From Rehmannia glutinosa (lineage: Eukaryota > Streptophyta > Magnoliopsida > Lamiales > Orobanchaceae), in NCBI GenBank assembly GCA_016081115.2, contig JABTTQ020000653.1, forward strand, positions 310,001-374,000: a DNA stretch of 64,000 nt, given 5' to 3'. The stretch's first letter is position 1. Each line of letters starts with the position of its first letter. Shown one piece after another: positions 45,435-57,793 of this stretch. A model generated the notes under the pieces. It made no database searches. It worked only from the letters and a program-made list of their open reading frames with translations, and was not told the DNA's origin. Position numbers and translations under genes: made by a program.

Positions 45435-45678
45435 TTCTTAATTAAACTGCATTAATTAAAGTATATATGTATGATGATGTTAAGATATCGATCGGACAAA
45501 GAAAATATAATCTATTTGCTGGGGTCAAACATATAATCATGTCAAAAAAGAAACAAATCCTAATTTTCATGTGCACATGCAACTGATCAGATGAACACAG
45601 TCGCACAGAGAATATATATTTCTTCACAATGAGAACTCCCATTCTAATTATTGGAGTCGGGTGTATGTGTATGATAAC
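45435..45678 (-). promoter_or_regulatory. 5' leader and probable core promoter of the fatty acid synthase-like gene
   Basis: Only these 244 bp separate the first ATG from the copia element. An AATATATATT box (45611-45620) lies about 180 bp before the ATG and could be the TATA box; transcription would then start near 45580. That placement is inference from position. Confidence 0.45.
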
Positions 45679-47080
45679 TATTAGAGTAGAATGTCCGGTG
45701 TTCCAATTAGATTGGATTTTATTCTACTTGTAAAATAATTTTATTGGAAATTATAATAATATAAAGGCATTTCTTTATCTTATGTTCTTTTGTATTTATC
45801 ACATATTTACACATATGATAAAGTGTAGTTTTTTTCAATTTAAGCTATAAGGCATTTTGTAAATTTGATTATTTTAAAATAAGGCTTTGATCTTAAATTT
45901 GTTCCAATTTTTTCGATGGGTTTTTCAAGATAGGACATTAAATAATTTTTAAAACTTAAATTATGGTGCATCTTTGGCACGAGGATGTTGCATTCCATTA
46001 ACATCGTGTTGAGACACAATGCACATATGTGGGTGCTTGTTAGCGAACAAGTTCATCGAACATGACCCACCGAAAATTCTTAGATAGAAGCTTTGATTGT
46101 CGAATAAGAATTTTCATATTGCAATAGTACATGATTAATCCTCGTACTTGAGGCACGACTATACCTTGTGTATATGCTACAATACTTTGATTTATCTTTT
46201 GATTGTTTGACAATAACAAAGAGGTATTTTGGGTATTGCGGTGATATACATGGAGGTTTGTGTGTGGCCAACATAGAATTCGACACTTATCATTTAATAA
46301 GGGGATTTCATGATATGTGTTTTCATAGTTTGTGGTTCAAGACTTGGCAATGCATCGATGAATTTGATTCATAAAAAGAATCACAAGAACTTGAAATGGA
46401 ATCATTATTAAATCAATTTGGGTTCGACTTATAAATCTATGCCCAAGATTTAATCGGGAAATTAGTTGTCGAAAGGATCGTACATGTATGCAATTGCAAT
46501 TGAAATAGGTTTACATTTATTTCACCTAATACTAGGTAATCATGCTACTTGCTAGGTGTTACCATGATTTGTAGGTTCTTGAAATTAAAGAGTTAACTTC
46601 AAGTATATTTATTAATTGGATTAATAAATAGAATAAGTTATTGTTATTTGAAAGTTGCAAAAGTTGTTAGCACAAAATGCTACTAGTGTTAGTCGTGAAC
46701 CTAAAAGGGTCACACATAATTTTGGATGTTGACATTTTTGAGATTGAAAAATCCAATGATTGGATGCAGTTAATTGATATAGATTAATTAATTGGGTTTC
46801 AATTTAATTCAATTGTGGAATTAAATATTTAATTAAATAATTTGATTATCTAATTAAATCTAATTTGATTAGAGAACCAAATAATTGGAATATAATGAAT
46901 TAATCAATATTTGAATTGATTAATTGAGATTTAAATTAATTAATTATTAGAATTAATTAATTGGACTTTAAAGTCAATCAATACCATAATCTAGTAAGAC
47001 AGTTGTAGATGCCCACTAGATAATTGAAGAGAAATAAATAAATGAGATTTATTTTTAATATATATACATATATATATATA

Positions 47081-48195
47081 TAGGATTTGGTTCAAATGAG
47101 ACCACCCTCCCTAGGTGAGACAATGTGGACTCATCTCACCCATTGATTTTAAAAAATGAAGGGATGTGATTAATTCATTTTTTTTATTTACATGATTTCC
47201 GCCAATTTAAGGGTAAGGTGGTAATTTTGTAAGTCAAATTAGTGGTCTTTTGATTGTTTGGGTTTTATAACAAAGAGGTATTTTGAGATTGAAAAGCTAG
47301 GATTTTGTGGCGGAATTTAAGGAACTGTTTCTTTCCAAATATTTTTATTTTACAAAGATAGTTAAGGTTCTTCTACCGCATAATTAGACATCAAATAATG
47401 CATATTTAGTTGTTTATGGCACTGCTTTTTTAAACCAATACATAATCGAATATAATGTCTGCGCAATATTTAGCTATCCTACAGTTCGCATAAATAGGTT
47501 CAATATAATGCATATTTAGTTATGAAAATGTGATGTTGCTTTTGGAAATTATGAAAATGGGATGTTACATAATGTCGCATATTTAGTTATTCCACACAAA
47601 GATAGATAGTTTCTAGATAATGCATAGTTAGTTGATTTTGTTGCATAGTTTATGCAAACGTCTGCATATAGTTGGTTATCTTGTACTACATATTAGTTTT
47701 TTTTTTGCATAGATAGTTTTCATATAATGCATATTTAGTTGATTTTTGTTGCATATTTTCAAATATGTAATATCCTAATTGATATATATATGCATCGTTT
47801 CATAATTATATATGCAACGTTCCATAAGTATTTATACATCATTTCATAAGTATCTATGCATCGTTTTATTCGTGAAAATTAATTGGTTTTTAAGAGTTTA
47901 TTTTAATGGTCGGTTTGAGTTCTCCATTGATGTCTAACGGATGCATCGTCTTATTCATGGTTGTTTCATTTGGAATAGAAATCATCTTCTTCTTCACAAT
48001 TTTTCTCTTTATAAAATCAGTTTATAAAGTGTAGGTTGAATATAAATAAAAGTTTATTCTTTAATTGTTTTTTCATTTGAAACATAAATTGCATCTTCTT
48101 CACTATTTTTTTCAAGAGAGTTCTTCCATTTGCGTTAATGGAGGAACTGAGAAAGAGAGGGATAGATGGAGAGAGACGTGTGTGTGTGTGTGTGC

Positions 48196-48246
<51 letters not shown>

Positions 48247-48467
48247 GAGCGTGAGATTTGAGAGATGGATGAGAGAAAGAGATTTGATTCCATTCTTATA
48301 ACTACCTTGTTATGTTATTTTACCCTATTACCCTTATGTTGATTAAATTAATGTTTTAATATATTTTTTATCCATTAAATCACACCCATTGAATAATAGT
48401 AGGGAATGGTTGAGATTAGTCCATTGTGTCTCACCTAGAGACATGGTCTCACTTGATCCTCCCCCTA
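47081..48467. mobile_element. 1.39-kb TIR element in the left LTR
   Basis: Absent from the right LTR, where the two sides join in a TA-rich run. Inverted termini of about 65 bp: TAGG.TTTGGTTCAAATGAGACCA and, from the other end, TAGGGGGAGGATCAAGTGAGA, both followed by CTAGGTGAGACA and ATCTCA.CCATT. TATATATATA on both sides could be a 9-10 bp duplication (MULE-like), but the run makes it ambiguous. The interior carries many copies of TAATGCATATTTAGTT-like motifs (47395-47770) and a microsatellite. No transposase. Confidence 0.75.
48177..48245. repeat. (TG)n(GA)n microsatellite
   Basis: About 11 TG followed by about 22 GA units inside the TIR element. Confidence 0.95.
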
Positions 48468-49276
48468 TATATATATTAGGATATATATACATATATTATA
48501 TTGAAGAGAGATTATTATTATTATAAAAAAAAAAAAAAAAAATACGAAAATGCTAATGCGCAAAGATGCATGTGTTGGCATCTTTTCCTTTTACTTTTCG
48601 TGAGCCAATAAATGTTGGCTATAGCACACTTTAATAGGTGTGCTTTATATTAAAAAAAAATGAAAAATGAGATGATTGATTAATATAGGAACAAATGTTC
48701 CATTTAGTTAAGTCTTTCATACTTTTGGAAAACAAGATAGAGAGCAGACGGTTTGAGCAAGAATGAAAAATGATGGTTTAAGCTTCTTAACATTTTTTGT
48801 ACTCTTGGTCTTGCTCTCTCACTCTCTCTTCAATATAAACTATTTTCTCTTAAAAAATTTATAGAGAATAATTAATCAATAATTATTCGTCTACAAATTT
48901 TAACAATAGTTGATTATTGGAATTAAATTCTATTCAGTTTTTCAATTTCGAAAACATGATAAACTCTACTAGCGAAGAATTTATCTCGGTGTCACAACCA
49001 AGAGGTGGACTCAATTAGAGGGGAGGCACTTGAATCTCTATTGGCGAGTTTGCGAGGATTTACCCTGCTGTGAGGAATTTGGATTCCTTCTACATCATCT
49101 TCAAAAGGAAGCAATTTTAGCTAAGATCCTAAATCTTATTTTACTACTTGTATAAACGCGCGATCGTTAAATCGCTACGAGAATCGGGGGCTTTATTTTT
49201 ATGTATAATTGTATATGCATGATTTAAATTTTAAATTTCTTTTGCGTTTAGCCCCGCGATATAGCGAACACAATAG

Positions 49277-49288
49277 TGGTATCAGAGC
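49277..49288 (+). promoter_or_regulatory. Primer binding site of the copia element
   Basis: TGGTATCAGAGC, complementary to initiator methionine tRNA, just after the left LTR. Confidence 0.92.
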
Positions 49289-50971
49289 CACGGTTTCGCG
49301 TTTATACAAGTTTTGCTTCTATTTATTAAGCATGTTTTAACAATTAAGATGTGTTTAATAGATTATTTTATGTGCGATAAAAATAGTTTTATTCGATTAT
49401 TGCTTGGGATAAAAATGGATTTGTTAATTTCTTACGAAGAATAACACTATACATTTTGAATGTGTATTTCGGAACTTAAATTAGACTTGTGGTCATGACC
49501 AAATTTTTCTTTTTGAAACATGATCTGCCAGTATGATTAAATGTAATGTGGGGACAAACATTTTTTTTATTTTATTCAAACAATACCTCACAAACTTTTG
49601 TATTAGTTTAATATGTTTCGTGCAAAAGTTTTTATTTTGGCAGATACCATTAAATTTGGTTTTAAAGATTGATTACAAATGGGTTAATTATGATTTATGA
49701 ATCTGTCATGATTTCGTAACTAAAACAAAGTTCTGAGTTTTATTTATTCAGTTTTTTTTTTATATGAATAGTTAAAAAAAAGTTTTATCCCAAATTAAAT
49801 CGGCACATAAAATTTGGTAAATTTAAATGCTTTAAATTCATGTGATGGATGTTTTAGTATGATTTATTTAGGGATGATCATGAGCCTATGACCAATGTGA
49901 TTGGATATATTTTATTTCTTTGGGTTTTTGGGGCCTGCGAGTCTCTTATTCAATTATTTGTAAGTTATTTAAATTTTCGCATTGAGAGTAAACTATATGG
50001 TGAGGTTTTTCATTTATTGTAATTGGAGGACGTTCGATGCGAAAGCCCACCCTTGTGTGAGTATATTTTTACAAATGTAATAGAATAAAAGAATCAAGGC
50101 CCATGCATGTATGGGTATATTAATGAAATGTAATAGAAGTAGTTCTATTTATTTTGACCTTAGATTGACCGAGACCCATTTTTGGCTCAAATGGGTCGCA
50201 TAGGTTGGCCATGATCATCCCACCGCTTTTTGAATAGGATGTATGCTAGATTTATTTAATGCTTTTTGCTTGCGCTCATATGATGAATTGCGTTAAATAA
50301 AAACCAATCTAGTAATTAAGTTGATGAGATTTTTGAAAAGTTTAAAACCCCAAGTTTTTAAAACTTAAAAAGGAATTTAATTTTAGTTAATTCCATATCA
50401 AGCAAAATGGACAAGATAGGTAGGACTCATCGTTCCATGTCTTCCATCAAAGTTAGATAACATGACGATGCTACCACACTTGATCACTGGCCACGAGTCG
50501 TGGAGTGATTTTGTGTTGGAAAGCTGTGATATCTACCAAACATTGAGATACTCGTGGGATGAACTTGTCTTTATGTTGGCCACGAGTCGTGGAACATCTT
50601 GATGCTCCATCTACACGAAGGTTTGATGGGTTATGTTTGACACTTAGTACCATATAGGCTCATAAAATTGGGGTATATGGGAAAACGTGAGGCAAAATAA
50701 TCTTGAGGGTTGTATAAGTGATACAATTGTTAAAGAGTTGACTACCAATAGAAATATCTCATAGGCTCATAAAATTGGGGTATGAAATATTTCTGTTGGG
50801 CTTCAAGACCATTAAGAAACTTAGATTTTCCGAATTTTATTTGGGGTTAATAAAATTTGAATAAAATAGTGGGAGACATTTAATATTAAAGACCATATAT
50901 TGAATTAATATATTTTCCATAGTTTACTCATTTTCTACTTCGTTTATTTTTGTAGATAACTCTACTAAAAA
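49289..50971 (+). other. Long 5' leader of the copia element with palindromic repeats
   Basis: 1.7 kb without a gene. A 17-bp sequence TGGCCACGAGTCGTGGA, itself containing the palindrome CCACGA.TCGTGG, occurs exactly twice (50488-50504 and 50577-50593). GGCTCATAAAATTGGGGTAT also occurs twice (50657-50676 and 50764-50783). These could form RNA hairpins in the leader, for example for packaging or dimerisation; that is inference. Confidence 0.6.
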
Positions 50972-52973
50972 ATGGCTAAGAATCCACTAGGATCCATACT
51001 TGAGCAAAACAAATTAACTGGCCCAAATTTTGTCGATTGGCTGAGAAACCTAAAAATTATCCTTCAGTATGAGAAGAGGGCTTATGTACTTGACCAAGCA
51101 CCTCCTCCACCTCCTGAGGATATTACATCAGAAGCCTATGGAGAATACCTTCGTCATGTTGATGACAATCTCCAGGCTCGGTGTTATATGTTAGCATCAA
51201 TGTCAAATGAGCTGCAAAGGCAGAATGAAGGTCTAGATAATGCTAATGAGATTCTTCTCCACCTACAAGAGTTATACGGTGAGAGAACACGACAAATAAG
51301 ATATCAGATATCAAAGGAGCTTTTCAGATGTCGTATGCAGGGCCGCTCCGTATGTAAGGCGAACGAGTCGGCCGACTCGGGGCCGATAAAATTACAAAAT
51401 TTAGGGGCCCAATTTTTTCGTATACCTTTCATATATAATTATATACCAACTAAACAAGTTATTAGGCAAATATTGAGTCTATCACAACGGTTATGCATAT
51501 TACCATGGAAGCTCAATCACTCAGGTTTGAATCCCTTAAGAAGCCTAAATTTAATTTTTATATTTTTTGTTTTAGATTTAAAAATTAAAAACCTACATAT
51601 GTTGTGAATTAGATTAAAATAATAAAAGTCTTCCCAATCCCCACCAAGAATAAAAGGCCCATTATCTTTTGGTCCTTGTAGCCTTGCTAGTTGCTAATAA
51701 ACTATCATATTTATGTTTTTTCTTAAGACTCTATATTAAAAAATTTCAAATTAAAAAGGCAAAAAAAAGGAGCATACCAAAATTAGTATTTGTATACTGA
51801 CTTGATTAATAATATTTTTGCCGCCAAATCTGTAAGCGAGTTATATATAAATAATTATATGGGTTTTTAAAATGGATGACATGTTATTTTAACTAAAATA
51901 GAAGTATAAAATTGTTTTATATATATATATATATTATACATTATTTTTATTTGTTTTATATTATTTTTCTCAAAAAAAAGTTTGTATAAGAGGGCCCAAA
52001 TTTAAATTTCGACTCAGGCCAAAAAATTGATAGGATCGGCCCTAGTCGTATGACTGAAGGCTGTTCAGTCCAAGACCATGGGCTGAAGATGATAGTGCTC
52101 ATTGAAAGGCTTACGTCCCTTGGAGTCATTATGGACAATGAACTTTATGTGGACCTTTTGCTGCAATCTCTGCCTCCCTCATTTGACACTTTTGTTGTCA
52201 ACTTTAACATGTACTCCATGGAGACTAGTCTCCCTGAATTGGTGAACATGTTAAAGACGGCTGAATCTACTATAAAAAAGGATAAGCCAATCATGCTTGT
52301 TGGATCCACTTCCGGATCAAAGGCTGCAAAGTCTAAGAAAAGGAAGTGGAAAGGAAATGGTTCCTCTAAGCCCAACAAGAAGGCAAAGGACAATGCCAAG
52401 AAAAAGGTTAATTCTCAAGCCAATGACAAATGCCATTACTGCGGCAAAATGGGGCATTGGAAGAGGAATTGCAAGGAGTACCTTGCGAGTATGAAACATT
52501 CAGGTATATATTTTGTTGAAGTTAACCTATCAGTTAATGATGCTTCTTGGGTATTGGATACCGGTTGTGGCTCACATATTTGCAATGATTTGCAAATAAT
52601 GGTAAGAAGCAGGAAGCTTAATAGAAAGGAGATGGTCCTTCGGATGGGGAATGGAGCAAGAGTTGCTGCATTAGCTATAGGGACTGTTTATCTATCTTTG
52701 GAGAATGGTTTTAATTTGTGTTTGAACAATTGTCTTTATGTTCCGGATATTATTAGAAATATTATCTCTGTTCCTGTTTTGGACAGAGAATGTTTTAAAT
52801 TTGTAATTGAGAATGGAACTTGTTCCATTTTTAAGGATTATGCACTTATATATTCCGGTTATTTGGTAAATTTTTTATACACAGTTACTCCTCATAATCC
52901 CATTCTCACAATTCAACAAAATAAAAGAAAATTAGATAATCATAGTTCTGTCACTCTTTGGCATGCTAGATGA
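50972..52973 (+). pseudogene. Copia gag and protease (interrupted by a hAT MITE)
   Basis: Gag starts MAKNPLGSILEQNKLTGPNF and carries ARCYMLASMSNELQRQ and EILLHLQELYGER. It is interrupted at 51338-52044 by a MITE, and resumes in the same frame after one copy of the target duplication (ELYVDLLLQSLPPSFD). A zinc knuckle CHYCGKMGHWKRNC follows, then the protease site WVLDTGCGSHIC (near 52550). An in-frame stop at 52971-52973 ends the reading just before the integrase finger (LWHAR.GH). Without the MITE this part is the best-preserved piece of the element. Confidence 0.88.
51338..52044. mobile_element. hAT-type MITE inside copia gag
   Basis: Ends CAGGGCCGCTCCG and, inverted, TAGGGCCGATCCT, with an exact 8-bp duplication GTCGTATG (51330-51337 and 52045-52052). 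707 bp, AT-rich, no transposase. The long frame running into it from gag ends at 51605 and is an artefact. Confidence 0.9.
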
Positions 52974-55571
52974 GGTCATATTTCCGAAAAAAGAATACAC
53001 AAGTTGGGACAAAAACTCAACCTTATGGGAGAGCAAAAGTTGTCAACATGTGAATCATGTCTTAAAGGAAAAATGATCAAATTACCATTTGTTGGACAAG
53101 TGGAACGAGCCAAAGATCTGTTGGATTTGATCCATACGGATATTTGTGGTCCACTAAGTGTTAGTGCACGAGGGAACTATCACTATTTCATAACTTTTAC
53201 CGATGACTATTCTAGGTATGGTTATGTTTACCTTATAAGGTTCAAATCTGAAGCTTTTGAAAAGTTTAAAGAATTTAGATGTGAGGTGGAGAAACAAACT
53301 AGTCGTAGTATAAAGACTCTTCGATCGGATCGAGGAGGTGAATACTTGACCACTGAGTTTCTTGATTATCTAAAAGAGAATGGTATTCTCTCACAGTGGA
53401 CTCCTCCTGCTACTCCACAACTCAATGGAGTTTCAGAGCGTAGAAATCGAACTTTGTTAGACATGCTTCGATCGATGATGAGTTTCACTACTTTACCTCT
53501 TTCATTCTGGGGCTATGCCCTAGAGACATCAGCATACTTATTGAATAGGGTGCCATCTAAGGTCGTTCCCAACACACCATATGAAATGTGGTGTAGTAAG
53601 ACACCCTCCTACAAATACCTCAAAGTATGGGGGTGTGCTGCTTATGTGAAAAAACAAGTGGGAGATAAGTTGGATATGCGATCCATCTTATGTAAATTCG
53701 TGGGGTATCCAAGAGAGTCTATAGGATACTATTTCTATGATCCTTCGGAACAAAAGGTTTTTGTTTCGAGGAATGCTACTTTCCTTGAAGAAGAATTTCT
53801 TTCTCAGAGAAGTGGCGAAGCAGTAGAACTTGAAGAAGTTCAAGAACCACAGAATTTCCCAAATGTTGCCGCAGATAATGCACCAGCTGAAGCTGGACCA
53901 TCTAAAGCACAACCTCTTCGAAAATCCATAAGGGTTTCAAAGGCGCCTGAGAGGCTAAACCTTTTATTAGAGAATAAAGAAGAGGGACTCCTTTTGGATA
54001 ATGATCCAAGAAGCTATGAAGAGGCGATGTCAAACATCGACTCAGATAAATGGAAAGAAGCAATGCAGTCCGAAATTGACTCCATGTACTCCAACAAGGT
54101 ATGGACCTTGGTGGACCCACCACATGGAATTATTCCCATTGGTTGCAAATGGGTCTACAAGCGAAAGCTTGGGGTAGATGGAGAGGTGGCGACCTTTAAA
54201 GCACGTTTGGTTGCAAAAAGTTATACTCAAAAGCAAGGAGTTGATTATGATGAGACATTTTTACCAGTAGCGATGCTTAAATCCATTCGGATCTTGCTAG
54301 CTATATCAGCGTATTATGACTATGAGATATGGCAAATGGATGTGAAGACTGCTTTTCTTAATGGAAACATTAAAGAAGAGATCTATATGAAGCAACCAGA
54401 GGGCTTCATATCCAATGAAAGCGAACAAAAAGTTTGTAAACTCCAGAGATCCATTTATGGACTTAAACAAGCTTCTAGGAGTTGGAACATTCAATTTGAT
54501 GAAAACGATCAAAACATTTGATTTTCATAAGAATCCGGATGAACCATGTGTATATAAGAAGGTTAGTGGGAGTGCAGTTGTATTTGTTGTGCTCTATGTT
54601 GATGACATTCTACTCATTGGAAATGATGTAGGTATGTTCCAATCAACTAGGACTTGGTTGTCTAAACAGTTCTCCATGAAGGACTTGGGAGAAGCATCTT
54701 TTATCCTAGGGATAAAGATTTATAGAGATAGATCACGAAAGATGATCGGATTATCGATCCATGTACATAGACAAAGGTGCTAAAAGGTTTAGTATGGAGG
54801 AATCCAAACGAGGATACCGCTATGAAGTCATGGTGTTTCACTTTCTAAAGTTATGTCTCCTAAGACACCAAGAAAGAGAAAGAATGTCTCGCATACCTTA
54901 TGCATCCGCTATTGGAAGCATAATGTATGCAATGTTATGTACTAGGCCTGATGTCGCACATGCTTTGAGTGTCACGAGTAGATATCACCAATCCATGTGA
55001 TGAACACCGGAAGGTCGTTAAGATGATCCTTAAGTACTTGAGAAGAACTAAGGATATATTTTTGATATATGGCGGGGAGAGCTAAAACTAGAAGGGTTCA
55101 CCGATTCTAGTTTCGATCGATAAAGACGACTCTAAGTCCATGTCGAATATATATTCATCTTGAATGGGGAGCGATTAGTTGGAAAAGTTCCAAACAAGAA
55201 ACAATCGCAGACTCCACCACCGAAAAGTTGAATATATTGCCGCATCGATTCATAAAAAAAAGAGGTCGTTTTGATACGGCTACATCCAAGGGTTGGGTGT
55301 AGTTCCATCTGTTGTTGATCCAATAATGATTTATTGTGACAACAACGGTGCTATAGCGCAAGCAAAAGAGCCAAGATCTCATCAAAAATCCAAGCATATA
55401 ATGAGACGATACCACCTGATCAGAGAGATCATTGGTAGAGGCGATGTTGTTTTGGATCGAGTTGCTTCAACAGAAAATGTAGCAGACCCGCTAACTAAGC
55501 CCTTATCACAAAAGGTATTTGACGGACATCTTGAAAAGATGGGCCTAAGATACATGGGCAATTGGAACTAG
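52974..55571 (+). pseudogene. Copia integrase-RT-RNase H (broken frames)
   Basis: The frame 53004-54521 holds the integrase (CESCLKGKM finger, HTDICGP, TFTDDYSRYGYVY, TPQLNGVSERRNRTLLD) and RT (GCKWVYKRKLGVDGEV, QMDVKTAFLNGNI, RSIYGLKQASRSW). A shift near 54500 (an A run) leads to 54415-54783, with the catalytic LYVDDILLIGNDVG. Further shifts near 54750, 55000 and 55078 break the RNase H, whose end is IYCDNNGAIAQAKEP, KSKHI and ENVADPLTKPLSQ with the stop at 55569-55571. The order is that of a complete copia pol. Confidence 0.88.
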
Positions 55572-55574
55572 GGC

Positions 55575-55585
55575 AAGTGGGAGAT
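55575..55585 (+). promoter_or_regulatory. Polypurine tract of the copia element
   Basis: AAGTGGGAGAT directly before the LTR start TGTTAGAGTAG. Confidence 0.8.
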
Positions 55586-57793
55586 TGTTAGAGTAGAATG
55601 CCCGGCGTTCCAATTAGATTGGATTTTATTCTACTTGTAAAACAATTTTATTGGAAATTATAATAATATAAAGGCATTTCTTTATCTTATGTTCTTTTGT
55701 ATTTATCACATATTTGCACATATGATAAAATCCTTAGATCAATTTAAGCTATAAGGCATGGTCGCGCATTTGATGGCGATCATGGAACATGTCTCTAAGG
55801 CTTTGATCTTAAATTTGTTCCAAGTCGATGGGTTTTTCAAGATAGAACATTAAATAACCCCGTAAGACTTGTACATATGGTGCATGCTCATGAGACGAGG
55901 ATGTTGCATTCCATTAACATCAATGTTGAGACACAAATGCACATATGTGGGTGCTTGTTAGCGAACAAGTTCACTGAACATGACCCAATGAAAAATCTTA
56001 GATAGAAGCTTTGATTGTCGAATAAGAATTTTCATATTGCAATAGTACATGATTAATCCTCGTACTTGAGGCACGACTATACCTTGTGTATATGCTATAA
56101 TACTTTGATTTATCTTTTGATTGCTTGACAATAACAAATAGGTATTTTGGGTATTGCAGTGATATACATGGAGGTTTGTGTGTGGCCAACATAGAATTCG
56201 ACACTTATCATTTAATAAGGGGATTTCCTGTGTTTTCATAGTTTGTGGTTCGAAGACCTTGGCCAAGGCACGATGAATTTGATTCATAAAAAGAATCACA
56301 AGAACTTGAAATGGAATCACAGTTATTAAATCAATTTGGGTTCGACTTATAAATCTATGCCCAAGATTTAATCGGGAAATTAGTTGTCGAAAGGATCGTA
56401 CATGTATGCAATTGCAATTGAAATAGGTTTACTCGCTATTTCACCTAATACTAGGTAATCATGCTACTTGCTAGGTGTTACCATGATTTGTAGGTTCTTG
56501 AAATTAAAAAGTTAACTTCAAGTATATTTATTAATTGGATTAATAAATAGAATAAGTTATTGTTATTTGAAAGTTGCAAAAGTTGTAAGCCTGCTACTAG
56601 TGTTAGTCGTGAACCTAAAAGGGTCACACATAATTTTGGATGTTGACATTTTTGAGATTGAAAAATCCAATGATTGGATGCAGTTAATTGATATAGATTA
56701 ATTAATTGAGTTTCAATTTAATTCAATTGTGGAATTAAATATTTAATTAAATAATTTGATTATCTAATTAAATCTAATTTGATTAGAAAACCAAATAATT
56801 GGAATATAATGAATTAATCAATATTTGAATTGATTAATTGAGATTTAAATTAATTAATTATTAGAATTAATTAATTGGACTTTAAAGTCCAATCCAATAC
56901 CATAATCTAGTAGGTCTAGTTGTAGATGCCCACTAGATAATTGAAGAGAAATAAATAAATGAGATTTATTTTTAATATATATACACATATATATATATAT
57001 ATATTAGGATATATATACATATATTATATTGAAGAGAGATTATTATTATTATTTAAAAAAAAAAAAGAAAATACGCATGCTAATGCTGCAGCATGCATGT
57101 GTTGGCATCTTTTTCCTTTTATTTTTCTTGAGCCAATAAATGTTGGCTATAGCACACTTTAATAGGTGTGCTTTATATTAAAAAAAAATGAAAAATGAGA
57201 TGATTGATTAATATAGGAACAAGTGTTCCATTTAGTTAAGTCTTTCATACTTTTGGAAAACAAGATAGAGAGCAGACGGTTTTGAGCAAGAATGAAAAAT
57301 GATGGTTTAAGCTTCTTAATATTTTTTGTACTCTTGGTCTTTGCTCTCTCACTCTCTCTTCAATATAAACTATTTTCTCTTAAAAAATTTGTAGAGAATA
57401 ATTAATCAATAATTATTCATCTACAAATTTTAACAATAGTTGATTGTTGGAATTAAATTCTATTCCGTTTTTCAATTTCGAAAACGTGATAAACTCTACT
57501 AGCGAAGAATTTATCTCGGTGTCACAACCAAGAGGTGGACTCAATTAGAGGGGAGGCGCTTGAATCTCTATTGACGAGTTTGCGAGGATTTACCCTGCTG
57601 TGAAGAATTTGGATTCCTTTTACATCATCTTCAAAAGGAAGCAATTTTAGGTAAGATCATAAATCTTATTTTACCACTTGTATAAACGCGCGATCGTTAA
57701 ATCGCTACGAGAATCGGGGGCTTTATTTTTATGTATAATTGTATACATAATTTAAATTTTAAATTTCTGTTGCGTTTAGCCCCACAATATAGC

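Larger units (their letters stand above)
45679..49273 (+). repeat. Left LTR of the copia element
   Basis: Matches 55586-57793 apart from the inserted TIR element at 47081-48467. Its first bases are TATTAGAG where the right LTR has TGTTAGAG. It ends near GCGAACACA just before the PBS. Confidence 0.85.

Noticed and set aside
47395..47770. Spaced repeats resembling a CRISPR array
   Set aside because: Repeats are degenerate with irregular spacing inside a plant TIR element; no cas genes, eukaryotic context.
19221..49288. TGGTATCAGAGC motifs as possible tRNA genes
   Set aside because: Only the 12-base 3' complement is present beside LTRs; no tRNA body or anticodon stem follows.
51345..51607. C-terminal half of the first copia gag frame
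   Set aside because: It reads into the inserted hAT MITE and is not part of gag.
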